Assembly (NCBI GenBank): GCA_003448685.1
Contig: DLXW01000278.1
Span: 32,610-49,518 of the forward strand
DNA: 16,909 nt
From: Cyanothece sp. UBA12306
Lineage (GTDB): Bacteria; Cyanobacteriota; Cyanobacteriia; Cyanobacteriales; Microcystaceae
Direction: 5' to 3'
Of this stretch, positions 1 to 7,525 are shown in pieces. The notes under the pieces are model-generated. The model searched no databases. It was not told where the DNA came from and saw only the letters and a list, made by a program, of their open reading frames with translations. How positions within the stretch are numbered: position 1 is the stretch's first letter; each line of letters begins with the position of its first letter. Position numbers and translations under genes: made by a program.

Positions 1-754
1 CCGTCATCAAGTTTACGACGAATGGGGTTATCGGGCGCGTTTAAACCGAGGGTTAGGGGTTGCTGCGGTGTTTGCAGGGGTTAGTGGAACGGGAAAAACC
101 ATGGCCGCCGAAGTGATCGCCAATGATTTACAATTAAACTTATATAGAATTGATTTGTCTGGCGTTGTTAGTAAATTTATTGGAGAAACAGAAAAGAACT
201 TAAGAAAATTATTTGATGCAGCAGAAGAAGGGGGATGTATTCTCTTTTTTGATGAAGCAGACGCATTATTTGGGAAACGTTCGGAGGTAAAAGATAGTCA
301 CGATCGCTATGCTAATATTGAGATAAATTATCTCTTACAACGGTTAGAATCTTTTAGGGGTTTAGCCATTTTAGCCACTAATAAAAAAGCGTCAATGGAT
401 GCTGCTTTTATGCGTAGATTACGGTTTATTATCAATTTTTCCTTTCCAGATCGAGAGATTCGTCAACTACTCTGGAAAAAAGTTTTTCCCCCACAAGCAC
501 CGGTTTCTGACTTAGATTATACTTATTTAAAACAGATTAGTTTAACGGGGGGAAGTATTCAAAATATAGCTTTAAATGCTTCCTTTTTAGCCGCACAAAA
601 CGGGAGTAAAATCGGGATGAAAGAAGTCATGATTGCCATAAAATCAGAATTCATTAAATTAGAGCGATCGCTTAATGAATTAAATATAATACCATCAATA
701 AATAATAATTTGATAGACGACGACAATGATGACTGGGATGATGATGAGGATTAA
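1..754 (+). CDS. cis15: AAA+ ATPase of a contractile injection system (Cis15 type), 5' end missing
   Basis: The reading frame is open from base 2 to the TAA at 752-754, so the gene begins before the window; the GTG at 68 is internal, because the residues before it (RHQVYDEWG and RGLG) are typical of this family ahead of the P-loop. Seen: Walker A GVSGTGKT (about 77-100), Walker B ILFFDEAD (about 239-262), a sensor-1-like ATN, and an MRRLRF arginine-finger region. These are the marks of the classical AAA+ ATPases found in nearly every extracellular CIS cluster (Cis15/Afp15). The family's role is not fully settled; assembly or remodelling of the particle in the cytoplasm is the usual proposal. 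The C-terminus is a strongly acidic Asp/Glu tail. It converges on the Cis16 gene with a 13-bp gap and no visible terminator hairpin. Family assignment is firm; the exact role is inferred. Confidence 0.93.
   Translation, partial: RHQVYDEWGYRARLNRGLGVAAVFAGVSGTGKTMAAEVIANDLQLNLYRIDLSGVVSKFIGETEKNLRKLFDAAEEGGCILFFDEADALFGKRSEVKDSHDRYANIEINYLLQRLESFRGLAILATNKKASMDAAFMRRLRFIINFSFPDREIRQLLWKKVFPPQAPVSDLDYTYLKQISLTGGSIQNIALNASFLAAQNGSKIGMKEVMIAIKSEFIKLERSLNELNIIPSINNNLIDDDNDDWDDDED
664..671. repeat. HIP1 octamer
   Basis: GCGATCGC, the highly iterated palindrome of many cyanobacterial genomes, within the AAA+ ATPase gene. Confidence 0.85.
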
Positions 755-767
755 CTATTACTAATGC

Positions 768-2006
768 TTAGTTATCATAAACTACTACCTTTTGATTTGG
801 CTCAAATTCCCAGGGAACAGTATTAAAATTAATAGGAATACTATCAACCCCATCAACTCTTAAACGTACTATATATTCCCCCTGACTAACTAAGGGTATT
901 TTACAGGTTATTGTTGTCAGGTTAGGTTGATCAGCATGGGAACGTTTACGAGTAGGAAAAATCTGATCTCCCCATAAAATAAATGCTTTTTGTTTGGACT
1001 GTAATGGAGGGGTACAAGATATCCTGAGTTTAAGGGGTCCAGCTTTAGTTTCCTTTGGGGTTAAAGTAGTGATTTTAGGACTTAAAATTAAGGGTAAATC
1101 ATTAGATTTTTGGATGTCGTTTTCTGTTTCTTTAACAATTACACTAACTAAATATAAACCGATGTGCCATTGATTAAAACTTTCTTGTTCTTGATTGGGT
1201 ATTCTTATTTGTATGCTATCAGGTTTTTCGGTTGCTAAAGGAGTAATATCTATACTATGTTTCAATTGATTATGGGTAACTCGAATATAAATTCCAGGTT
1301 TATCTAAATTGTTTCCTCGAAGGGTAATGAGATCTCCTAATTGTGCGCTAGATTGACGATTAGGTAATTCAATTGCTGTTAATATTGGTAAAAATCCTAG
1401 TTGGACAATATTGCCTTGTTTGTTATGTTGAGATAACACAGGTAGCGGAATATTTATTGTTGTTTGACTATCAATTAAAATAACAGATACTTGATAACAA
1501 ATACAAGGACGATAAGCGGCATTAAATCCGTGCCAAATTGAAAAAGTCTCTTCTAAAGAAAGGTTCAAAGGAGTGATATTAATTTGTTCAACTTGTTGAT
1601 GTAAATTACTTTCTTTTAAGTTCTCACTGGTTGCAGCTTCAATCATATCGGAAGTAATTTTACTGAGATCATGAAACAAACTAATCACTTTTCCTAGTAA
1701 TTGATGACTTTTCACTTCATTATCTTTTTCTCCATAAACAGAAATTAAATAAAATAAATTTAATCCTAAAGGACTTTTTTTATTTTCTCCACGTTTTCTT
1801 TGTGCGATTGGATGATGATTGGACCAAGCTATATTAGGAGAAAGATGATATAAAAAAAGGTTGATTTGATTAGTTTCATTATTTTCTCTAGCTTTATCTA
1901 ATGGAAAAGTCGTAACGTTTACTCCTTGTATTTCTTGAATTACTTTTTGATAAATTATACTTTGTAAGGTAGTTGTTACAGCAGCAACAGCATAGTAATT
2001 ACTCAT
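768..2006 (-). CDS. cis16: DUF4255 tail-terminator protein (Cis16 type) with IPT/TIG-like C-terminus
   Basis: The first half (about residues 1-180) reads as a DUF4255/Pvc16 N-terminal domain: MSNYYAVAAVTTTLQ at the start, then a conserved pattern of FLYHLSPN, LNLFYLISVYG and a C-terminal YQVSVILID strand. In characterised CIS this family caps the distal end of the tube and sheath. The second half (about 195-412) looks like two tandem Ig-like IPT/TIG domains, with GDLITLRGNNL in the first and SPKITTLTPKETKAG at the opening of the second. Such extensions occur in many cyanobacterial and actinobacterial versions. The ATG at 2006 matches the family N-terminus; no Shine-Dalgarno sequence is visible. 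It lies 25 bp downstream of the pseudokinase gene on the same strand, so the two are probably co-transcribed. Domain call is strong; capping role is from family knowledge. Confidence 0.9.
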   Translation of the reverse strand: MSNYYAVAAVTTTLQSIIYQKVIQEIQGVNVTTFPLDKARENNETNQINLFLYHLSPNIAWSNHHPIAQRKRGENKKSPLGLNLFYLISVYGEKDNEVKSHQLLGKVISLFHDLSKITSDMIEAATSENLKESNLHQQVEQINITPLNLSLEETFSIWHGFNAAYRPCICYQVSVILIDSQTTINIPLPVLSQHNKQGNIVQLGFLPILTAIELPNRQSSAQLGDLITLRGNNLDKPGIYIRVTHNQLKHSIDITPLATEKPDSIQIRIPNQEQESFNQWHIGLYLVSVIVKETENDIQKSNDLPLILSPKITTLTPKETKAGPLKLRISCTPPLQSKQKAFILWGDQIFPTRKRSHADQPNLTTITCKIPLVSQGEYIVRLRVDGVDSIPINFNTVPWEFEPNQKVVVYDN

Positions 2007-2031
2007 AATTTAGATAACTTAGATAAAATAA

Positions 2032-4263
2032 TTAATATTGGGAACAATCAACAGAATTGATAGGAGTTATTTGAACTTTCTTGAGTAAACATTGTCCTTC
2101 TTTTGTTCTTAAAATTTCTGCGAATTTATCTCCAACTAATCGACGACGATTATCTCGAAAATAGATCACTGATAGGGGATAGCTTAAGGGATAGGTTTGA
2201 CTTCTAATTGCTTCTGTATTGACCTTGTAGCTTCCTTTATGATTACAAAGATTAGTTTCAGGAGTAATCGCTTTATCATTTTTTAAAATTAGGGGAGAAA
2301 CAGAAGAGTTAAACTGAGAAGAAATAGCCAAAGGATAAACAGAACACTGACTAACAATTTTACTTAAACTAGCAAATCCAATACTACCAATAGAAGGATT
2401 ATTATTTTCAAAATCTTGAATAATACATTGCAAAATACCTCCCTTTCCGTAGATTAATCGCTTATAAATTGTAATAGGTTTATTCACTGAAACACAAGAA
2501 TTATTTAAAATTCCATTGTCTTTTTTTTTCGTTAATTTTTCTATAAATGACTCATATTTAGTAATTATATCGGGATATTTCAAGACTTTTTCTTTGAAAA
2601 TTGCCTCAACTTCTGGATTATTAGGAACATAAAACTGAATTAATAAATCAGGGAAATTATCATCTAAATCCTTCCAATTTGTGACTTCTCCACTGTAAAT
2701 TTTTTGTACTTGTTCAAGGGTAATTTTTCCTTTTAGTGCATAAGGTAATCCTTTTTGTCGTTGAGCATAATTAAACGCCACAAAAATAGCGATCGCATCA
2801 TAAGCAAAAGGTAAAGTGTTATATTGAGTGGATAATGGCTTGACTGTATTTCCAATAAAAAAAAGTTTTCCATTGATTACATCTTTTACCAAAAAATCAA
2901 AATTAGATGACACGGTAGATAAACTTGAAGCTTTATATTTCCAATTTTTTAAATTCGCTTGTTGTTCTTGAATTAATTTCTCGAAACTCTTATTAAATAT
3001 CACTAAGTTTTTTTGAGTATAAGTATAATTCCAACTACTGTTTATAAGGGAACCATACTCAAATTGACCAGGAGGAATATCAGAAATTTCAGCAATTTTT
3101 TCTTTAGACAATTGCAAGAAATTAGACTGAAAAGACTTAGTTTTTGTACTTAACCAATAAAGTAATAAACTCAGAACAATAAAACCCAATATTCCCCCAC
3201 CAATCCACCACCAACGACGAGGCGTAACATAGATAGACTTGGATAAGGGTAATAAAGTGGTAGCAGAAATTGTTGGAATAAGTTGAGGCTGAATTCTTAA
3301 CAGTTCTTTTCTAGCAGTTTCTGCCGTTTTGAAAGACAAAGTAGCCAATCCCATCAAATTAAACAAATAATTCTTTAAAACATCTGTAGGATTGTTCCAA
3401 TATTGGTTATCGTAAGGATTAAGAGGCATTCCTTCATCGTTGATACTGATTCCTGCTAAGAGATAAAACCCGATATATCCTAAAGACGATAAATCTTTTT
3501 CTCTAACTTGAGGGCTACAAAATTGATTAAAATTCTGGATAGGTAAGGGTTGAGCAAACCTTTCCCATAAAGCTAAATCTGCTAAATAAATTAAAAAACC
3601 TTGGTTTTCTGGTAAAATTAAGAGATTTTCTAAGGAAAGATTTCCATGAGCCAAACCAGACTGAGTTAAACCTGAAGGAAAACGGAATTTTTGACAGTGT
3701 AATAAAGACAAACTTTGTAAAACTTGGTCTAGTATTTTCCAAACCGTTTCTTCTTCCATTTTTCCGTATTTTGTCAGATAATCCTTCAAAGGAATAGCTT
3801 TGACCCCAACATTGGTGACAGTGTAACAGCGTTGTTTCTCAGAATCAATGATAGTTTCTTTGGGAAGAAGAATACGAAAATCAGGTTTTTGTCCATTAAT
3901 TAACTGTAAATTACTAAATTGTTTTAAATTTTTCTGACGACTTTGAATTTTTGATGTTTGGAATTCAACAGATGGGAAAAGATACTCCTTGATAATCACA
4001 TCTTGTTGATCGATTAAGTAACTTCCTTGATAAATTCGTCCGATCCCTCGGGAACCAACCCAATTATTCACCACATAACGTCCTTCCTTTCCTTGTATTT
4101 CAGTTTGTGGGGGTATAACAGAGGGAAAGTTACAGACTTGACACTGAGATAGTTGGGGATCATCTAATGATTGACGCTTTAATTTAGCACAATTAAGGGG
4201 ATTTCCTTCAGAACAAGGAATTTGACTGTATATGCTTTTGTGACGGACAAAATTGCTCAACAC
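2032..4263 (-). CDS. Zinc-ribbon-like/pseudokinase/TM/phosphate-binding-like fusion protein
   Basis: Modules in order: four cysteines (C17, C25, C41, C44) resembling the N-terminal zinc ribbon of cyanobacterial Ser/Thr kinases; a kinase-like fold (about 60-335) with a glycine loop GSRGIGRIYQG, beta-3 Lys92 in IIKEY, a catalytic-loop equivalent HGNLSLENLL (H206) and ADL in place of DFG (D229); one transmembrane helix (about 351-371) after RRWWW; then about 370 residues like PstS-type phosphate-binding proteins, with ITLEQVQKIYSGEVTNW as the clearest match and SIGFASLSK near the end. The catalytic HRD aspartate is Asn208, so phosphotransfer is doubtful and pseudokinase is the better word. The kinase part is likely cytoplasmic and the binding-protein part, with six cysteines, periplasmic or lumenal. 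The start is GTG at 4263; the frame has no better start before the stop at 4300-4302. A trans-membrane sensor is the inferred role. Confidence 0.82.
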   Translation of the reverse strand: MLSNFVRHKSIYSQIPCSEGNPLNCAKLKRQSLDDPQLSQCQVCNFPSVIPPQTEIQGKEGRYVVNNWVGSRGIGRIYQGSYLIDQQDVIIKEYLFPSVEFQTSKIQSRQKNLKQFSNLQLINGQKPDFRILLPKETIIDSEKQRCYTVTNVGVKAIPLKDYLTKYGKMEEETVWKILDQVLQSLSLLHCQKFRFPSGLTQSGLAHGNLSLENLLILPENQGFLIYLADLALWERFAQPLPIQNFNQFCSPQVREKDLSSLGYIGFYLLAGISINDEGMPLNPYDNQYWNNPTDVLKNYLFNLMGLATLSFKTAETARKELLRIQPQLIPTISATTLLPLSKSIYVTPRRWWWIGGGILGFIVLSLLLYWLSTKTKSFQSNFLQLSKEKIAEISDIPPGQFEYGSLINSSWNYTYTQKNLVIFNKSFEKLIQEQQANLKNWKYKASSLSTVSSNFDFLVKDVINGKLFFIGNTVKPLSTQYNTLPFAYDAIAIFVAFNYAQRQKGLPYALKGKITLEQVQKIYSGEVTNWKDLDDNFPDLLIQFYVPNNPEVEAIFKEKVLKYPDIITKYESFIEKLTKKKDNGILNNSCVSVNKPITIYKRLIYGKGGILQCIIQDFENNNPSIGSIGFASLSKIVSQCSVYPLAISSQFNSSVSPLILKNDKAITPETNLCNHKGSYKVNTEAIRSQTYPLSYPLSVIYFRDNRRRLVGDKFAEILRTKEGQCLLKKVQITPINSVDCSQY
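2521..2529 (-). other. A9 run inside the pseudokinase/phosphate-binding gene
   Basis: Nine consecutive A residues on the coding strand encode three lysines in the C-terminal domain (TKKKDNG). Runs of this length are known sites of polymerase slippage in AT-rich bacterial genomes. The reading frame is intact as given, so any effect on expression is only a possibility. Confidence 0.35.
2789..2796. repeat. HIP1 octamer
   Basis: GCGATCGC within the pseudokinase/phosphate-binding-like gene. Confidence 0.85.
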
Positions 4264-4343
4264 GCCTAAAATATCTGATAGATTGCAACTAATCTGGAAT
4301 TACTTAAAATAATAAAGTGTACTAGGAACAATTTGTCACAGTC

Positions 4344-4357
4344 AAATCTTAAGATTT
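4344..4357. promoter_or_regulatory. 14-bp perfect palindrome, candidate operator
   Basis: AAATCTTAAGATTT is a perfect inverted repeat without spacer. It sits between the two divergent genes and between the TTGTCA and TATGAT hexamers of the possible rightward promoter, where a dimeric regulator could control one or both transcripts. No known regulator is assigned to it. Confidence 0.4.
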
Positions 4358-4442
4358 TCTATGATTTTTGCTCAAATATAACTTTGGCTTTTAAACTTCC
4401 TTATACAAGGATAAGGATACTTGTCTATGAAAATTTGAACAT

Positions 4443-4448
4443 AAGGAG
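4443..4448 (+). promoter_or_regulatory. Strong Shine-Dalgarno sequence for the Nif11 gene
   Basis: AAGGAG ends 11 bases before the ATG at 4460. It is the best ribosome-binding site of the run; most following genes have little or no recognisable Shine-Dalgarno sequence, so the first gene may be translated most efficiently. Confidence 0.6.
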
Positions 4449-4459
4449 ACTTTCAGATA

Positions 4460-4669
4460 ATGGCCAAAGAAAATGTCATTAAACTTTTCCGTGAGCTACA
4501 AAAAAGCTCCCATCTAAGGGATCAATTTGAGCAAATAGAAACCCCTAACGCATTTGTAGCTGTTTCTCGAAAGTTAGGGTATGATTTTACCCTAGAAGAA
4601 TGGCAAGAAATTACTGCTTTTAAAGTAGAAGAATATGAATGTGAACTATCAGAAATACCTGGCATATAG
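4460..4669 (+). CDS. Small Nif11-domain protein
   Basis: Sixty-nine residues that fit the Nif11 domain across almost their full length: ENVIKLFRELQKSSHLRDQF, then TPNAFVAVSRKLGYDFTLEEW, the hallmark segment of the family. Nif11 domains serve as leader peptides of ribosomally made, modified peptides in cyanobacteria, but also occur as stand-alone small proteins of unknown role. Here nothing follows the domain that could be a core peptide: it ends CELSEIPGI, without a Gly-Gly cleavage motif and with one Cys only. No modification enzyme or peptide transporter is next to it. It is the first gene of the rightward run, has the strongest ribosome-binding site, and lies 15 bp before the spike-tip gene. 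A regulator, chaperone or cargo role is possible; none is demonstrated. Family call is confident, function open. Confidence 0.83.
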   Translation: MAKENVIKLFRELQKSSHLRDQFEQIETPNAFVAVSRKLGYDFTLEEWQEITAFKVEEYECELSEIPGI

Positions 4670-4684
4670 TTAATTTAAAATAAC

Positions 4685-5080
4685 ATGGATTTATTGGTGG
4701 TAATGGGAGCGACCTTGCAATGTGTTCCTTTTGGTACTGCCCCAAGTTCCTTAATTGTCATTCCCAAGGGTCTTCCTGTGATGGCTAGTCGTCGTTTAGC
4801 AGCGACTATTATGGATTTTGCTCCTATTGTTAACATCCTTCCTTTTGCTATGTGTACGTCCCTGACGAATCCCTCCGTAGCCACTGCTACAACGGCTGCC
4901 TTGGGAGTTTTAACGCCGATGCCTTGTATTCCAGTAGTGGTTTCTCCCTGGACTCCTGGTGCCATACAAACCAAAATTAATAACTTTAATGCTCTAACTG
5001 ATTCTTCAATCTGTAATTGTACCTGGGGAGGAACCATTAAAATTGTAAATCCTGGACAATTTACCGTTAAAGTTAACTAA
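4685..5080 (+). CDS. cis10: DUF4280 PAAR-like spike-tip protein (Cis10 type)
   Basis: The 131 residues follow the DUF4280 pattern: LLVVMGATLQC at the start, ATIMDFAPIVNILPFAMC in the middle, TPMPCIPVV, and a closing CTWGGTIKIVNPGQ. Cysteines fall at 13, 57, 81, 110 and 112, and several may bind a metal or stabilise the cone. DUF4280 proteins are PAAR-like tips that cap the VgrG-type spike of type VI and extracellular CIS particles and puncture the target membrane. The N-terminus matches the family, so the ATG at 4685 is taken as start although no clear Shine-Dalgarno sequence precedes it. No effector domain is fused to it, since the ORF ends soon after the PAAR-like fold. It lies between the Nif11 gene and the tube gene in the same run. 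Confidence 0.86.
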   Translation: MDLLVVMGATLQCVPFGTAPSSLIVIPKGLPVMASRRLAATIMDFAPIVNILPFAMCTSLTNPSVATATTAALGVLTPMPCIPVVVSPWTPGAIQTKINNFNALTDSSICNCTWGGTIKIVNPGQFTVKVN

Positions 5081-5108
5081 ATTTATTGTTAATTATGGGT
5101 CTTAAAAA

Positions 5109-5693
5109 ATGGTTAGTTCTGCTGAAGATAATTATGGAATCAATTATATTAGTGCTAATCGCTTTTATGTGGAAATGGAAGAAAGGGGTCAAATTAGTGC
5201 CAGTTTCACCGAATGTTCGGGGTTACAAGCCAAACTTAACTATGAAACCCGTTTTGAAGGAGGGGTAAATTATCAACAACGAATTATTCCTGGAACCGTT
5301 GAATTTTCAGAAGTCACTTTAAAACGAGGAATGATCAATGATCTCGCATTTTTAGGGTGGACTCATGGTATATTTACCCAGTTAAAACCCGAAAACTCCC
5401 GGCAAATTAATGGTTATCGTCGTAACGTTAATATTTTGTTATTTAATCAAGGGGGTGATATTGTCCAATGTTGGACTTTAATTGGTGCTATTCCTGTCGG
5501 TTGGCGAATTTCTCCATTACAAGCAGAATCAAGTGCGGTGGTAATTGAAGAATTAACCCTTGCTTATGAAGGGTTGCAAGTGGATGTTACTTTGAATCCT
5601 CAACAAACCACAGCTAATCCTCAAGGGGGAGGGGCGACTATTCACGACAAAGGAAGAGAGTCCGAAAATAAAGGATTTTTTGCTAGTAATTAA
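5109..5693 (+). CDS. T4 gp19-type tail tube protein
   Basis: The sequence fits the phage tail region protein family that includes T4 gp19 (TIGR02241 type): N-terminal NRFYVEMEE, the pair ASFTECSGLQAKLNYE, the family signature VEFSEVTLKRGM, and a C-terminal VVIEELTLAYEGLQVD strand. These proteins form the rings of the inner tube. CIS clusters carry several paralogues: the main tube protein (Cis1) and the tube-initiator type (Cis5). No sheath gene sits beside this one, and its neighbours are spike-tip and Cis7-type genes, so a baseplate-proximal initiator ring is the likelier job (inference). About 30 residues beyond the conserved fold form a polar, Gly/Asn-rich tail. The ATG at 5109 fits the family start; no clear Shine-Dalgarno sequence is seen. 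Confidence 0.88.
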   Translation: MVSSAEDNYGINYISANRFYVEMEERGQISASFTECSGLQAKLNYETRFEGGVNYQQRIIPGTVEFSEVTLKRGMINDLAFLGWTHGIFTQLKPENSRQINGYRRNVNILLFNQGGDIVQCWTLIGAIPVGWRISPLQAESSAVVIEELTLAYEGLQVDVTLNPQQTTANPQGGGATIHDKGRESENKGFFASN

Positions 5694-5723
5694 GACTTTT
5701 TTATTAATTAAAGAGATGAGATA

Positions 5724-6233
5724 ATGACAGAACAATTAGAAAAAGCAATTTTAATTCATCAACCCCGAGATAATGATAAAAATATTGAATTTATGTTTAA
5801 TCCTACCGAGTTAGAATTTGACCATGAGTTAATCTTAAATGAGGGAAAAACCGCCAGGGGAGATAGTGGCTATCCTAAAATTAGTTATGGTTATCGAAAG
5901 CCCTGTATTTTAACCATTAAAAACATTTTATTTGATGGCTATGAAATGGGGGATAGTATAGGAGGATATATTAATAAACTAACTCAAACCGTTTATTTTG
6001 CAAACAGTGGGGAAGCTAAAAATAAACGTCCACCCACTTATATTTTTGCTTGGGGAAATCAACGGTATTTTGCTTGTTTTATACAACGATTAACTTATCG
6101 CTTGACCCGATTTTTGCAAAACGGAACCCCCATTCAAGCAGTTGCTAATTTAACTTTAGTTAAAGTCGATAATCCCGAAGCAACAGGAGGAAATAATAGT
6201 GCAATTGATCGCAATAATAATACTCGATGGTAA
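5724..6233 (+). CDS. cis7: Cis7-type tube/baseplate adaptor without LysM domain
   Basis: The 169 residues show the CIS tube/adaptor pattern: MFNPTELEFDHE near the start, KPCILTIKNILFDGYE (where relatives have a PRTLTLELLFDTYE-like segment), RPPTYIFAWGNQRYFACFI, and the late GTPIQAVANLTLVKV. In characterised particles Cis7 (similar to T4 gp53) joins the tube end and spike to the baseplate wedges. Many relatives carry a C-terminal LysM domain; this one stops shortly after the adaptor fold with an Asn-rich tail, so LysM is absent. The ATG at 5724 follows an AGAGATGAG stretch that may act as ribosome-binding site. It follows the tube gene by 30 bp and precedes the tail protein I gene by 19 bp. 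Family confidence is good; the number cis7 is given by similarity. Confidence 0.83.
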   Translation: MTEQLEKAILIHQPRDNDKNIEFMFNPTELEFDHELILNEGKTARGDSGYPKISYGYRKPCILTIKNILFDGYEMGDSIGGYINKLTQTVYFANSGEAKNKRPPTYIFAWGNQRYFACFIQRLTYRLTRFLQNGTPIQAVANLTLVKVDNPEATGGNNSAIDRNNNTRW

Positions 6234-6252
6234 TTAAATTCTTAAATTAATA

Positions 6253-7464
6253 ATGAATAATCCTTTTAGCATTCAATTAACTTCATTAACATTACCAAGA
6301 ACACCCCCACAAAAGGTTGAAAGACAAGAAATATTAACCAGAAATCAATTTTTTTTAGAAGAAGTTAACGATGATACTCAATCTCATTTCCATGAGATGG
6401 TGGTTTATCCAGGAGAACTAGGAGAATTAGTTTTTCATCTGAAAAACCTTACCTCTCAATTTGTTGATTTTAGTTTTAATTTAATGGGTGAGTTTCCAGA
6501 AAAATGGTATCAAATTATTAAAACAGATAATAAATTATTATCTTTTATTATCTTAGTATTAATGCTCTCAAAATCATATAATTTTTTGTTTTTGTTTTTG
6601 CCAGTTGACAATCAGACTACTATAGTCTATCCTCACGAAGAGATTAATATTATCATTCAATGGAAAATACCTATAGATTTTTTTGAATTTCGAGAAAATC
6701 CTAAAAACTGTAGTAATGGCAACGGATTAAAATTAGATTATAAAGGATATTTCTTGAATTTTTATCAACTCTCTTTATCCCACTATCCCTTACTTTTTTT
6801 CCTCTTGTTATTTTTGATACAAAATCAGATAAATTCTTTAGCATTATTGTTCATTAAAAAGTTTATTAAGTATAATAATTCCCAAATAGAATTTAATCTT
6901 TATGTCCGTCCAGATAGTCTTTATTTAAGTTTCCTTCCTGATATTTATAAGCAGATTGATTTCATAGGACGTTTTCTCAATATTTTTGAACAAACTTTTG
7001 AACCTGATGTTAACACTTTAGACAACCTTTGGGGATACTTTAATCCTATGCTTACCAGTGAGACATTTTTACCTTTTCTTTCCCATTGGGTAGGATGGAA
7101 ATTAACCCCCTTATTAAGTCTTTCTCAACAGCGTTATTTAGTCAGTCAAGCGATAGAATTATATAAATGGAAAGGAACTCGTTATGGATTACGATTATAT
7201 TTGCATCTTTGCACTAATTTACCTTTAGATGAGAATTTACCTGAAGCAGAAAAGCATATTAGTATTGAAGAAACCTTTGGAAAAAGATTAACACTCGGTA
7301 GCAGTCAGTTAGGACTACAAACCAGAATAGGAGGGGGAAAGATTCACCATTTTAAAGTGACTTTAAAAACTTTGAAATACTTAGTGATCAATGAATCTCT
7401 CATACATCAAATCATTGAACAACAAAAACCAGCATTTTCTACTTATGAATTAATTATTAAATAG
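6253..7464 (+). CDS. Tail protein I-type baseplate protein (TIGR02242) with Ig-like N-terminus
   Basis: The C-terminal half (about 215-403) is a phage tail protein I/TIGR02242 domain: DSLYLSFLPDIYKQIDFIGR, FEQTFEPDVNTLDNLWGYF, FLPFLSHWVGW, AIELYKWKGTRYGLRLYLHL. In contractile particles it belongs to the baseplate wedge region; it may be the Cis12-side component, but I do not fix the number. The N-terminal part (about 50-160) resembles an Ig-like module also seen in two later genes, with FHLKNLTSQFVDFSFNL then a W-Y-Q motif. Two very hydrophobic stretches interrupt it (about 93-117 and 177-200), odd for a soluble baseplate protein; they may be membrane segments, buried inserts or traces of compensating frameshifts. 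The frame is open throughout. It is much AT-richer than the final gene of the window. Confidence 0.8.
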   Translation: MNNPFSIQLTSLTLPRTPPQKVERQEILTRNQFFLEEVNDDTQSHFHEMVVYPGELGELVFHLKNLTSQFVDFSFNLMGEFPEKWYQIIKTDNKLLSFIILVLMLSKSYNFLFLFLPVDNQTTIVYPHEEINIIIQWKIPIDFFEFRENPKNCSNGNGLKLDYKGYFLNFYQLSLSHYPLLFFLLLFLIQNQINSLALLFIKKFIKYNNSQIEFNLYVRPDSLYLSFLPDIYKQIDFIGRFLNIFEQTFEPDVNTLDNLWGYFNPMLTSETFLPFLSHWVGWKLTPLLSLSQQRYLVSQAIELYKWKGTRYGLRLYLHLCTNLPLDENLPEAEKHISIEETFGKRLTLGSSQLGLQTRIGGGKIHHFKVTLKTLKYLVINESLIHQIIEQQKPAFSTYELIIK

Positions 7465-7525
7465 TACAAATCACTCCCGTAAAGAGAAAAATAAAAAATA
7501 AGAAACCATTATTAATTTGAAGATT

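Larger units (their letters stand above)
4264..4459. promoter_or_regulatory. Divergent intergenic promoter region
   Basis: These 196 bp separate the leftward pseudokinase-cis16 pair from the rightward nine-gene run and are the longest non-coding stretch in the window, so both transcripts probably start here. For the minus strand, GTGACA (4339-4334) and TATTAT (4314-4309) resemble -35 and -10 boxes with a longish 19-bp spacer. For the plus strand, TATGAT (4360-4365) and TATACA (4402-4407) are possible -10 boxes; TTGTCA (4333-4338) is a -35-like hexamer 21 bp before TATGAT. A short direct repeat AAGGATAAGGATA lies near 4407-4419. The boxes are weak matches and none is certain; that the region holds promoters is well supported by gene orientation. 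Confidence 0.55.

Noticed and set aside
755..767. Possible terminator between the convergent ATPase and Cis16 genes
   Set aside because: The gap is 13 bp and no GC-rich hairpin with a T-run is visible; the same holds for the 8-bp gap at 15165-15172.
2010..2026. Tandem TTAGATAA-like repeat between the pseudokinase and Cis16 genes
   Set aside because: Two short AT-rich copies in a 25-bp spacer are expected by chance in this composition.
2032..4263. Active Ser/Thr kinase
   Set aside because: The catalytic Asp of the HRD motif is Asn, and the DFG equivalent reads ADL, so activity should not be assumed.
4460..4669. Nif11 gene as a lanthipeptide or proteusin precursor
   Set aside because: There is no core region after the leader-like domain, no Gly-Gly site and no synthetase or transporter nearby.
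4675..5037. 120-residue ORF on the minus strand opposite the PAAR-like gene
   Set aside because: It lies wholly antisense to a gene with clear DUF4280 motifs and shows no family pattern of its own.
5086..5268. 60-residue ORF overlapping the start of the tube gene in another frame
   Set aside because: The overlapping frame encodes a textbook gp19-type N-terminus; the short ORF is a shadow with no recognisable motif.
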